A DNA stretch of 42,086 nt from Alistipes sp. (GCA_017629145.1 JAGBXR010000001.1:1-42086); one strand, 5' to 3'; counted from the first letter of the stretch, positions 35,974-41,969 are shown. Numbers and translations: made by a program. The notes: generated from the sequence alone by a model not told the origin.

Positions 35974-36861
35974 TTAGTATCTCACCTTAAAATAGTCTAG
36001 CACCGCTTTGTAGTTGTCTTGTGCAGCCAAGCAGGTGTCGAGAAGATAGCCTCGGATATTGTTCCACTCCCGCAAACCGCGATAGTAGAACATTTTGAGT
36101 TCCTCGGTGATGATGAACGGCACATAACCATTCGCCAAACACTCCTTAAACATCACAAGACGACCGACACGACCATTGCCATCCTGGAATGGGTGTATTG
36201 ACTCGAATAGCTGGTGCAGGTCTATAATATCCTCAAACGACTTCTGCTTCTTGCCGTTGTACTCTTTGAGGAGGGTTTGCATCTCACGATGCACATCTTC
36301 GGGTGCAGTGGTTTCGTTACCACCTACCTCGTTAGGTAGGCGTTTATAGTCGCCAATGGTAAACCAATCCTTACGACTATCTGAAGTGCCAGACTTGAGG
36401 ATGAGGTGTAGTTCCTTGATAAGGCTCTCGGTAAGTCGTTCCTCTGCTCGGTCAATTATAAGGTCGATGCATCGGAAGTGATTTGTCGTCTCGATGATAT
36501 CATCTACACGAATACTCTCGCCCTCAATACCTATGGTGTTGGTCTCGAAGATATAGCGTGTCTGGTCGTGCGTTAGGCGGCTGCCTTCAATGTGGTTGGA
36601 GTTGTAGGTAAGGTCAATTTGCGTCTTGTGATAGATACCACCTTTGAGCCTCGCTTCCTTCTCTTGGCGCAGAACAACGAGCAGTGGCATCGCCTTACGC
36701 TGGCGAGGTTTTCTACCAGGAAGCTCCGCCTCGGCAGGAATGTTCCAAGTCTTACCCACGAGGGTTGCACCCTCAATCTTTCCGAGGGAGCAGTAATTAC
36801 GCGCTGTGCGCTCCGAAATGCCAAATTTTGAGGCAAATTCTGCAACTGAAATATACTTCAT
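35974..36861 (-). CDS. Class II Fic family protein with N-terminal helix-turn-helix
   Basis: The 295-residue protein has an N-terminal DNA-binding segment (residues 1-45, helix-turn-helix with RTARNYC). An inhibitory motif SNHIEG (88-93) fits [S/T]xxxE[G/N]; in class II Fic proteins this Glu blocks the ATP gamma-phosphate site. The catalytic motif HPFQDGNGRVGR (223-234) is complete. Fic proteins transfer AMP or a related nucleotide to target hydroxyls. The target is unknown. No separate antitoxin gene is present, as expected for class II. The operator palindromes over its promoter suggest autoregulation (inference). It lies between repeats R2 and R3. Confidence 0.93.
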   Translation of the reverse strand: MKYISVAEFASKFGISERTARNYCSLGKIEGATLVGKTWNIPAEAELPGRKPRQRKAMPLLVVLRQEKEARLKGGIYHKTQIDLTYNSNHIEGSRLTHDQTRYIFETNTIGIEGESIRVDDIIETTNHFRCIDLIIDRAEERLTESLIKELHLILKSGTSDSRKDWFTIGDYKRLPNEVGGNETTAPEDVHREMQTLLKEYNGKKQKSFEDIIDLHQLFESIHPFQDGNGRVGRLVMFKECLANGYVPFIITEELKMFYYRGLREWNNIRGYLLDTCLAAQDNYKAVLDYFKVRY

Positions 36862-36871
36862 ACGCTACGAC

Positions 36872-36933
36872 TATCGGCAAGTTTTAGGCCGATTTTCTGT
36901 GCAAATATAGCGATTCTTGCCGATAACGGCAAA
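36872..36933 (-). promoter_or_regulatory. Fic promoter with palindromic operator
   Basis: On the minus strand TTTG (36933-36930), a 20-bp spacer and TATATTTG (36909-36902) give a full promoter. TTGCCG-ATAA-CGGCAA (36917-36932) overlaps the -33 element, and ATCGGC (36873-36878) with GCCGAT (36888-36893) lies in the leader. TATCGGCAAG (36872-36881) is the exact inverted partner of CTTGCCGATA (36916-36925). Autoregulation by the helix-turn-helix is the likely reading. Confidence 0.72.
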
Positions 36934-36976
36934 TTATCCGCATATATTCTATTATTCATTTACCTTTTTACCTCCA

Positions 36977-37094
36977 TCAAACCTTAAGGAGAGTTAGTAG
37001 TTTGTTAAAGGTGTTCCGCTTGCGCTACACATAAGTAGTTTACAGAAATTGTTTCTGTAAAGAGGATAGGCGGCAGCTGTGAAGCTCCCGCCTA
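36977..37094 (+). repeat. Structured intergenic repeat, unit copy R3
   Basis: The 31-bp sequence (36977-37007) is followed by a perfect 10-bp hairpin, TTTACAGAAA-TTG-TTTCTGTAAA (37039-37061). A 12-bp hairpin (37067-37078 with 37083-37094) then repeats the C-C mismatch and GTGA loop with a different stem sequence. T-rich sequence follows. Confidence 0.88.
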
Positions 37095-37148
37095 ATTCTT
37101 TGTTTATTGATCCTTTAATAAAAACTACTGACGGTTTTGAACGTGGCA

Positions 37149-37273
37149 ACAATGCGTGTACCGACGAGTGCAAGCACTCATCAACAGAGCAATGGCGAGA
37201 GAATTTAGTGAACAAACTCACAATCCATCGCCATCGCTCTATTGTTGCTATGCAACTATTGTCCTCGCATTGT
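37149..37273. repeat. Variable multi-helix fold following R3
   Basis: Closing arms ACAATGCG (37149-37156) and CGCATTGT (37266-37273) hold GAGTGC-AA-GCACTC (37166-37179), a stem AGAGC-A-ATGGCG with CGCCAT-C-GCTCT (37186-37197, 37229-37240; one A-C mismatch, U-G on the minus strand), and GTTGC-TAT-GCAAC (37244-37256). The last hairpin is the same as in R1. Confidence 0.72.
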
Positions 37274-37311
37274 CTGACCTACTCGTGGAAACGTTAGTTG
37301 TTTGCCAATAT

Positions 37312-37365
37312 TCTCAAAGTTCACTAAGTTCATTAAATTCTCTAAACTCACTAATTTCCTAGAAA
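37312..37365 (+). repeat. 9-bp-period imperfect tandem repeat
   Basis: Six units of the type TCNYTAANN (for example TCACTAAGT, TCATTAAAT, TCTCTAAAC, TCACTAATT) follow each other without gap. The same unit recurs in inverted orientation at 38534-38587. Confidence 0.8.
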
Positions 37366-37410
37366 TCCTTGCTTAACTGAAAAACTTTGTTTAATTTTGT
37401 GTTGTCGAGG

Positions 37411-37456
37411 GTCTGCTCTCGGCAGACATATTTATTAGTGAAAGTGTTTCGCTAAT
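37411..37456. repeat. Two adjacent hairpins before the multi-branched fold
   Basis: GTCTGC-TCTCG-GCAGAC (37411-37427) is perfect. ATTAGTGAAA (37434-37443) pairs with TTTCGCTAAT (37447-37456) around a three-base loop with one T-G pair. Both lie upstream of the larger structure that starts at 37460. Confidence 0.65.
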
Positions 37457-37459
37457 CCT

Positions 37460-37617
37460 TAAAGAAAAAATTTGGCGATTTTAGACGAAAGGATAACGAA
37501 TGCTTACATCACTTGTATTGGTATGCTTCGTCGGCACGTTCTGTGCCTACTCCACATACTGTACAGGTGTGGAGTATTGTTTATTTTCGTCGAGGCCACG
37601 CCAAATGCCTTTCTTTA
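37460..37617. ncRNA. Candidate structured RNA: four-way junction element
   Basis: Three successive closing helices pair TAAAGAAA (37460-37467) with 37610-37617, TTTGGCG (37471-37477) with CGCCAAA (37599-37605) and GACGAAA (37484-37490) with TTTCGTC (37585-37591). Inside are three hairpins: ACGAA-GC stem (37496-37531), GGCAC-GTTCT-GTGCC (37533-37547) and TACTCCACA with TGTGGAGTA (37548-37576). TTTGGCG/CGCCAAA is shared with the R1 fold. It ends 81 bp before the zinc-motif gene. I do not recognise a named RNA family. Whether the transcript is plus or minus is not settled. Confidence 0.55.
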
Positions 37618-37698
37618 GATAAACGGACATCTCCACACTTTCTTTATTTATATTAATCCCGTTATCGGAGGTGGGGCGGAAACAAACATTTATTAATT

Positions 37699-38136
37699 AT
37701 GAAAAAGTTATTTTTACTTTTAACATTATGTGCCATTTGTACTACGAGTGTCTACCCTAAAAATGTAATGATTGATAGTCAACAAAACTATGTTACACAA
37801 GCTTGTGCTTATTGTAGTGGAACGGGAGTCATTTTTATGGGCTATAATTACTATGGACAGCCAGTATATCAAGCTTGTGCGAACTGTGGAGGCAAGGGTT
37901 ATGTTGTAATTTCCACCTCTTCAAACGTGTCTTTTCAAGGCTCAAATAGTGATGGTTATATCTACGATGGTTATATAGTACTAAAAAGAGTTGCATCTGA
38001 CAAAAGAGATAAATTCTATAAATACAGAAAAATGGGATCAATATATGCGTCTCCAGATGGAAAAAATTTTTATAAATATTCAGGAGAAAGAACCCTTACA
38101 ATTGGAAGTATAAAATATGAAGGCGGAAGTTACTAA
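37699..38136 (+). CDS. Small secreted protein with two DnaJ-type zinc motifs
   Basis: The 145-residue product has a signal peptide (MKKLFLLLTLCAICTTSVYP, about 20 residues) and two CxxCxGxG motifs: CAYCSGTG (36-43) and CANCGGKG (60-67), the half-site pattern of the DnaJ zinc finger. The remaining 75 residues are Ser/Tyr/Gly-rich and not recognised. Four cysteines can hold one zinc. Export of such a domain is unusual; a role in redox or protein folding in the periplasm is speculative. The gene is very AT-rich compared with the operons around, which suggests transfer. It lies between the R3-associated fold and R4. Confidence 0.82.
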   Translation: MKKLFLLLTLCAICTTSVYPKNVMIDSQQNYVTQACAYCSGTGVIFMGYNYYGQPVYQACANCGGKGYVVISTSSNVSFQGSNSDGYIYDGYIVLKRVASDKRDKFYKYRKMGSIYASPDGKNFYKYSGERTLTIGSIKYEGGSY

Positions 38137-38338
38137 TATATACAACTAATTTACATTTTGCAGAACTGTTAACCTACTATTAATATTAGAATATTGTGGG
38201 CACAAAAGCTTAGAGATACCAAATGTCCCAACATAAATATCTGGATAATCATCTATAGTAGCATTTTTGCAGTATTGTCAACACTTTGCTAGCATAAATA
38301 TCAATTTGATTAGTTTACAATTATATGTTTACAACCCT

Positions 38339-38422
38339 TGGGTTAGTGGTTTACAGAACTTGTTTCTGGAACGCAGGGAGCCGTCGCGAGACGCCTCCCT
38401 GTTGTTTTTATGTTCTGTAAAC
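38339..38422 (+). repeat. Structured intergenic repeat, unit copy R4
   Basis: The same unit as R1a, with outer arms GTTTACAGAAC (38349-38359) and GTTCTGTAAAC (38412-38422) and the hairpin 38374-38385 with 38390-38401. The loop is GCGA instead of GTGA, which keeps the GNRA pattern. It differs from R1a at a few positions only. Confidence 0.92.
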
Positions 38423-38466
38423 TCCTGACGATTCGGTGGCGGCTCGGATGACTTATCTTGTATAGC

Positions 38467-38509
38467 GTGTGGCGCAGATGCTCCGCATCAATTGTGTCTG
38501 CTTTGCCAC
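38467..38509. repeat. Variable hairpin following R4
   Basis: GTGGC (38469-38473) pairs with GCCAC (38505-38509), CAGA (38475-38478) with TCTG (38497-38500), and GATGC-TCC-GCATC (38477-38489) is an alternative inner hairpin. The frame of the GTGTGGC-CAGA...TCTGC box of R1a is kept while the loop is longer. Confidence 0.6.
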
Positions 38510-38533
38510 CAAGCATTTCATATAATTCTTAAT

Positions 38534-38645
38534 GTTTAGATAATTTAGGGAAATTAAGGAATTTAATGAATTTAGGGAGTATAAGGCATCTAACGAAAAA
38601 TATCTAATCTCACTAAATTCCCTATACTCCTTAATCTCATTACAC
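38534..38645. repeat. Inverted pair of 9-bp-period repeat arrays
   Basis: Units of type ATTTAGGGA run at 38534-38587 (six units). Units of the reverse type (TCACTAAAT, TCCTTAATC) run at 38601-38645 (five units). The two arrays can fold back on each other around a 13-base loop. The unit is the same as at 37312-37365. Confidence 0.75.
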
Positions 38646-38659
38646 AAAACAATACCTAT

Positions 38660-38711
38660 GGTGTGGCAGAGTTGTCTGCAAGTTATGAAGCGAGGGCATA
38701 TTGCTATGCAA
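38660..38711 (+). repeat. Extra copy of the GTGTGGCAGA module
   Basis: GGTGTGGCAGAGTTGTCTGC (38660-38679) is identical to 34614-34633, and TTGC-TAT-GCAA at 38701-38711 repeats the inner hairpin of the R1 fold. The parts are from the same element but separated from R4 by the 9-bp arrays. Confidence 0.8.
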
Positions 38712-38833
38712 TGCAAAAAGTTTAGAGAACTTATTGTTAATGTATAGGAAGTGCTGTAAACTAAAGCCCCCCCTATCTTATCTTCCCTTAACTACCTATA
38801 TCTCTCCTGTACGCATTATGAGAAGCAACAAAA

Positions 38834-38865
38834 ATAGGCGGAAGTATTTTTTAACTACCGCCTAT
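38834..38865 (-). terminator. Terminator of the outer-membrane protein gene
   Basis: ATAGGCGG (38834-38841) pairs with CCGCCTAT (38858-38865), plus an inner AGT/ACT step; on the minus strand it ends in TTTTT. It lies 38 bp after the stop codon. Confidence 0.8.
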
Positions 38866-38902
38866 AAGCTATAATATCTATATCTGCAAAAATCGAGACC
38901 CT

Positions 38903-39670
38903 CTACTTACCGAAGCGGAAACCGAGGTTTACATAACCCATATTTACTGGGAATCCGTACTCGACAAGAGCGTTATATCCAATGCCCACGTTAAAGCGCT
39001 TATACTCGATACCAGCACCTACACGACAGTGGAAGCCTGTCTCACCAGATAAGTCACCAATACCTACGAAAGCTCCCAACGAACACTCCAAATAGGGGTT
39101 AACCGCAAATTTTTTAGTCAAGTAACCCTTAAGATTTACACCCAATGGGATATAACCAACGAATAAAATCTCGGAATACTCCCCCCAATCATCATCACCA
39201 TAATAATAATCACCTTGATAATCATAATAATATTTCTCCAATAATGAGTGGAAACCGACTTCTATACCAGCATAAAGGTGATCAAAGAGGAATACGCCAG
39301 CCGAAACGTCCAATGTAGGGCCTGCCATTTCAGACAAAAATATTGTACCTACTGATGTATAGCCTCTGAATGCAACAGGCAACGAAGATGAGGCATTATT
39401 ACGATGCTCACCAACCCTTGCTCTGGTTTCAGGCACTGCATTCATCAAGTCCTTCTCGCCATTTTCATACTTGATATAGAAAATTTGCGATTTGCTGATT
39501 GTATAAGTTGGACCGTCAAGATTACTCCAACGCTTATAAGTTACCTGGTCTTGAGTGATAGATGTAACCTTTGCCATAACTTCATCAGCGTTGCGCATAA
39601 CTATAATATCCTGCGCTTTGGCAGCATAGGACGCCAAGAATAAAATGGCGAATAAAATTAGTCTTTTCAT
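38903..39670 (-). CDS. Outer-membrane beta-barrel protein
   Basis: The 255-residue product has a signal peptide (MKRLILFAILFLASYAAKA, cleavage before QD) and a short N-terminal domain (DIIVMRNADEVMAKVTSI, then YKRWSNLDGP), as in many Bacteroidetes outer-membrane proteins. Alternating hydrophobic strands follow, ending in LGFRFGK, where Phe near the C-terminus serves barrel assembly. The loop at about 160-175 is very rich in Tyr and Asp (YYYDYQGDYYYGDDDW). Start ATG at 39670; a long upstream extension is excluded because the promoter lies there. The role is unknown. Confidence 0.85.
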   Translation of the reverse strand: MKRLILFAILFLASYAAKAQDIIVMRNADEVMAKVTSITQDQVTYKRWSNLDGPTYTISKSQIFYIKYENGEKDLMNAVPETRARVGEHRNNASSSLPVAFRGYTSVGTIFLSEMAGPTLDVSAGVFLFDHLYAGIEVGFHSLLEKYYYDYQGDYYYGDDDWGEYSEILFVGYIPLGVNLKGYLTKKFAVNPYLECSLGAFVGIGDLSGETGFHCRVGAGIEYKRFNVGIGYNALVEYGFPVNMGYVNLGFRFGK

Positions 39671-39702
39671 AAAACAATTGTAATTTGAGTTAAATATTAT
39701 CA

Positions 39703-39734
39703 CAAAATTAAAAAATATTTTACAAACGAGCAAA
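39703..39734 (-). promoter_or_regulatory. Promoter of the outer-membrane protein gene
   Basis: On the minus strand TTTG (39734-39731), a 20-bp spacer and TAATTTTG (39710-39703) fit the Bacteroidetes consensus. The expected transcript starts about 25 bp before the ATG. Confidence 0.75.
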
Positions 39735-39763
39735 ACTTGCGACAAATAATATGGGCCTCCAGA

Positions 39764-39795
39764 ATTGCATATTTGAAAAACTTCAATTAACTTTG
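39764..39795 (+). promoter_or_regulatory. Promoter of the small lipoprotein gene
   Basis: ATTG (39764-39767), a 20-bp spacer and TAACTTTG (39788-39795) match the Bacteroidetes consensus with one change in the -33 element. Confidence 0.65.
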
Positions 39796-39818
39796 TATAA
39801 TACTAAATATACACCACT

Positions 39819-40211
39819 ATGAAACGATTTATACTTTGGGTGATGATACTCCTCGCCACCACCGTCATATCGTCGTGTGAGCGTGATGAAGCCAGAGGCA
39901 GAAACAGAACATTCTACAAGGTTGAGACCAACCTCGGCCACCTGAATCCGCTAAACATAGACCTATACTTCTACGAATACGACGACTACGGCTACCTTGT
40001 CAACCAGCAGGTATGGGAGGGTGTGCCCGATGGCGAGGCCAAGAGCTTCCGCCCTGCGAGCGATGCTACGCAGTTGGTCATCTACCTCGAGGCGTTATTC
40101 TACGAGGGTACGCTCAAGGCCTACCTCGCTGAGGTATTCCAGCTAACCGAGCGACGCACAGAGATAGTCATCAATGGCGAAACACAGATTACCGAATACA
40201 ACCCTATATAG
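39819..40211 (+). CDS. Small lipoprotein
   Basis: The 130-residue product has a lipoprotein signal (MKRFILWVMILLATTVISSC, Cys20) followed by charged residues and a beta-rich domain (DLYFYEYDDYGYLVNQQVW, then TQLVIYLEALFY). No family is recognised. GC content resembles the core genes rather than the AT-rich repeat island. It is divergent from the outer-membrane protein gene, and its promoter is shared within the same gap. Confidence 0.8.
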   Translation: MKRFILWVMILLATTVISSCERDEARGRNRTFYKVETNLGHLNPLNIDLYFYEYDDYGYLVNQQVWEGVPDGEAKSFRPASDATQLVIYLEALFYEGTLKAYLAEVFQLTERRTEIVINGETQITEYNPI

Positions 40212-40225
40212 CCTCAAGCGCAAGG

Positions 40226-40315
40226 CTACTCGCCCCAATTGTCGTTTCCACCAAAGAGGTAAGAGACTAAATTCAGCGCAATGCCGATAAAGATGATCAC
40301 ATACCAAAATATCAT
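40226..40315 (-). CDS. Possible 29-residue single-helix membrane peptide
   Basis: ATG at 40315 opens a short frame of 29 residues to a TAG at 40226-40228. The peptide (MIFWYVIIFIGIALNLVSYL, then FGGNDNWGE) is one membrane helix with an acidic tail. It has a -7 box match on the minus strand (TACCTTTG, 40379-40372) and a hairpin-rich leader. Whether it is translated cannot be judged from the sequence alone. The small size makes a family assignment unsafe. Confidence 0.45.
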   Translation of the reverse strand: MIFWYVIIFIGIALNLVSYLFGGNDNWGE

Positions 40316-40341
40316 AACTCGATAATTTAGGGTTAAACAAC

Positions 40342-40413
40342 GTGTGCCGAAGCACACAACTCCGACCTCGGCAAAGGTATTGTCGGTGTTTGACAATTTG
40401 CGTCAAACACCGA
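40342..40413 (-). promoter_or_regulatory. Hairpins and palindrome in front of the small membrane peptide
   Basis: On the minus strand the leader has GTGTGC-TTCG-GCACAC (40342-40357), a classic stable UUCG loop, and CCGA-GG-TCGG (40361-40370). Upstream of the -7 box a perfect 12-bp hairpin, TCGGTGTTTGAC (40383-40394) with GTCAAACACCGA (40402-40413), covers the spacer. It could be an operator, or a plus-strand terminator for the lipoprotein gene. Confidence 0.5.
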
Positions 40414-40459
40414 TATATTTATTGCTTATACCTTTATAAATAAAAATGAAGTACGAGGG

Positions 40460-40490
40460 GTTGTTCATTCCGAAATTTTCACTACCTTTG
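40460..40490 (+). promoter_or_regulatory. Promoter of metK
   Basis: GTTG (40460-40463), a 19-bp spacer and TACCTTTG (40483-40490). The predicted start near 40497 places the riboswitch at the very 5' end of the transcript. Confidence 0.75.
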
Positions 40491-40503
40491 CACCCGAAAT
40501 CAA

Positions 40504-40554
40504 TGTGGATGGATTTGAGCTGATTGCAACCACAATAAAAAAGTGCTAAAACGG
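40504..40554 (+). promoter_or_regulatory. SAM-II-like riboswitch aptamer upstream of metK
   Basis: From memory of the SAM-II consensus (GUGG..GAUUUG..UUGCAGCCAC..UAAA..GCUAAA..GG), this leader has TGTGG (40504-40508), GATTTG, TTGCAACCACA (closing P1 at 40530-40534), ATAAA and GCTAAAACGG (40545-40554) in the right order. SAM-II switches turn down methionine and SAM synthesis when SAM is high. Here it precedes SAM synthetase, which fits. Confidence 0.78.
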
Positions 40555-40583
40555 TATCCTAAAATTAATCCGTACACTTTTTT
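40537..40583 (+). terminator. Attenuator hairpin overlapping the SAM-II-like aptamer
   Basis: AAAAAAGTG (40537-40545) pairs with CACTTTTTT (40575-40583), and ACGG (40551-40554) with CCGT (40570-40573). The T run is part of the stem end. The hairpin takes up the GCTAAAACGG part of the aptamer, so aptamer and hairpin exclude each other. Confidence 0.6.
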
Positions 40584-40679
40584 ATGCAATCTTCCGAACA
40601 ACTTCCGCGTTGTTGGGGCGTTATGCTATATAGGTATAACGACCGGGAATTAATAACAAAATTATAAAATATATAAAGT

Positions 40680-41969
40680 ATGGCATTTTTGTTTACATCG
40701 GAGTCAGTCTCTGAGGGACACCCCGATAAGGTTTCGGATCAGATTTCAGACGCTATTCTCGACGAGTTCTTGCGCCACGACGCCAACTCAAAGGTTGCGT
40801 GCGAGACACTCTGCACAACAGGCCTTGTAGTAGTTTCGGGCGAGGTACGCTCGGAGGGCTATGTCGACATTCAGGGTGTTGCGCGTCGCGTAATCGACCG
40901 CATCGGCTACAACCGTAGCGAGTATCAGTTCGACGCTGCATCGTGCGGCATTTTGTCGGCTATCCACGAGCAGTCATCAGACATTAACCAGGGCGTTGAT
41001 CGTCCCGAGGGCGAGGAGCAGGGCGCAGGTGACCAGGGCATTATGTTCGGCTATGCCGTAGATGAGACTCGCGAGTTTATGCCTGCAACACTCATCCTTT
41101 CGCACGTTATCCTCAAGGAGCTCGCAGTAATCCGTCGCGAGGGCGAGGTTATGCGCTATTTGCGTCCCGATGCAAAGAGCCAGGTGACTATCGAGTACGA
41201 TGACGAGCGTCGCCCACAGCGCGTACACACAATCGTTGTATCTACACAGCACGACGAGTTCATCCTCCCATCGCATACACGCAGCGAGGCAGAGGCAGAG
41301 AAGGAGATGCAGCGCATCATCGCCAAGGATGTTCGCGAGATTCTCATTCCACGTGTTAAGGCTCGCTTGGAGCGCGCCAACGACCGTCTCTCGGAGCTTA
41401 TCGGTGAGGATTACATCCTCCACGTTAACCCTACAGGCAAGTTCGTAATTGGTGGTCCTCACGGTGACACTGGTCTTACAGGCCGCAAGATTATCGTAGA
41501 TACCTACGGTGGTCGCGGTGCTCACGGCGGTGGTGCCTTCTCGGGTAAGGACTCATCGAAGGTTGACCGCTCGGCAGCATATGCAGCACGTCACATCGCA
41601 AAGAATATGGTAGCTGCTGGCATCGCACGCGAGGTACTCGTGCAGGTCAGCTACGCAATCGGTATTGCACAGCCATTGTCAATCTATGTTGACACCTACG
41701 GTACAGCAAACGTGAAGATGACCGATGGCGAGATTGCCGAGAAGATTGGCCGTCTCTTTGATCTTCGTCCTGCAGCTATCGTTGAGCGCTTCGGTTTGAA
41801 GTACCCTATCTTCGAGGCTACAGCATCGTATGGCCACTTTGGTCGTCGTCCCTACACCGAGATTGTACGCTTTGTAGGTGGCGGTAAAGAGTTCGCCAAG
41901 GAGGTAGAATTCTTTAGTTGGGAGAAATTAGACGAGGTTGACCGTCTGAAGGCGGAATTTTCGCTATAA
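40680..41969 (+). CDS. metK: S-adenosylmethionine synthetase
   Basis: The 429-residue protein has the MetK marks: [20 protein letters not shown] (6-25), the ATP-binding [26 protein letters not shown] with DTYGG right after it, and [18 protein letters not shown]. It forms SAM from methionine and ATP. The length is the longer Bacteroidetes type. The leader between the attenuator and the ATG adds hairpins AACAAC/GTTGTT (40597-40602, 40609-40614) and CGTTAT/ATAACG (40619-40624, 40636-40641). Confidence 0.98.
   Translation: MAFLFTSESVSEGHPDKVSDQISDAILDEFLRHDANSKVACETLCTTGLVVVSGEVRSEGYVDIQGVARRVIDRIGYNRSEYQFDAASCGILSAIHEQSSDINQGVDRPEGEEQGAGDQGIMFGYAVDETREFMPATLILSHVILKELAVIRREGEVMRYLRPDAKSQVTIEYDDERRPQRVHTIVVSTQHDEFILPSHTRSEAEAEKEMQRIIAKDVREILIPRVKARLERANDRLSELIGEDYILHVNPTGKFVIGGPHGDTGLTGRKIIVDTYGGRGAHGGGAFSGKDSSKVDRSAAYAARHIAKNMVAAGIAREVLVQVSYAIGIAQPLSIYVDTYGTANVKMTDGEIAEKIGRLFDLRPAAIVERFGLKYPIFEATASYGHFGRRPYTEIVRFVGGGKEFAKEVEFFSWEKLDEVDRLKAEFSL

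Noticed and set aside
37156-37362. Small plus-strand frame with Ser-Leu-Asn repeats
   Set aside because: The peptide repeat simply reflects the 9-bp-period DNA repeat and the R3 fold; no start signal, and the same happens in the opposite strand at 38453-38716.
34512-38711. CRISPR array
   Set aside because: The repeats are long (84-124 bp), irregularly spaced and separated by genes and structured DNA; no short regular repeat-spacer unit and no cas gene.
34512-38711. Classical integron with attC sites
   Set aside because: No tyrosine integrase in the window, and the repeats do not show the paired RYYYAAC/GTTRRRY core boxes in the expected arrangement; only the cassette-like layout was kept as a hypothesis.
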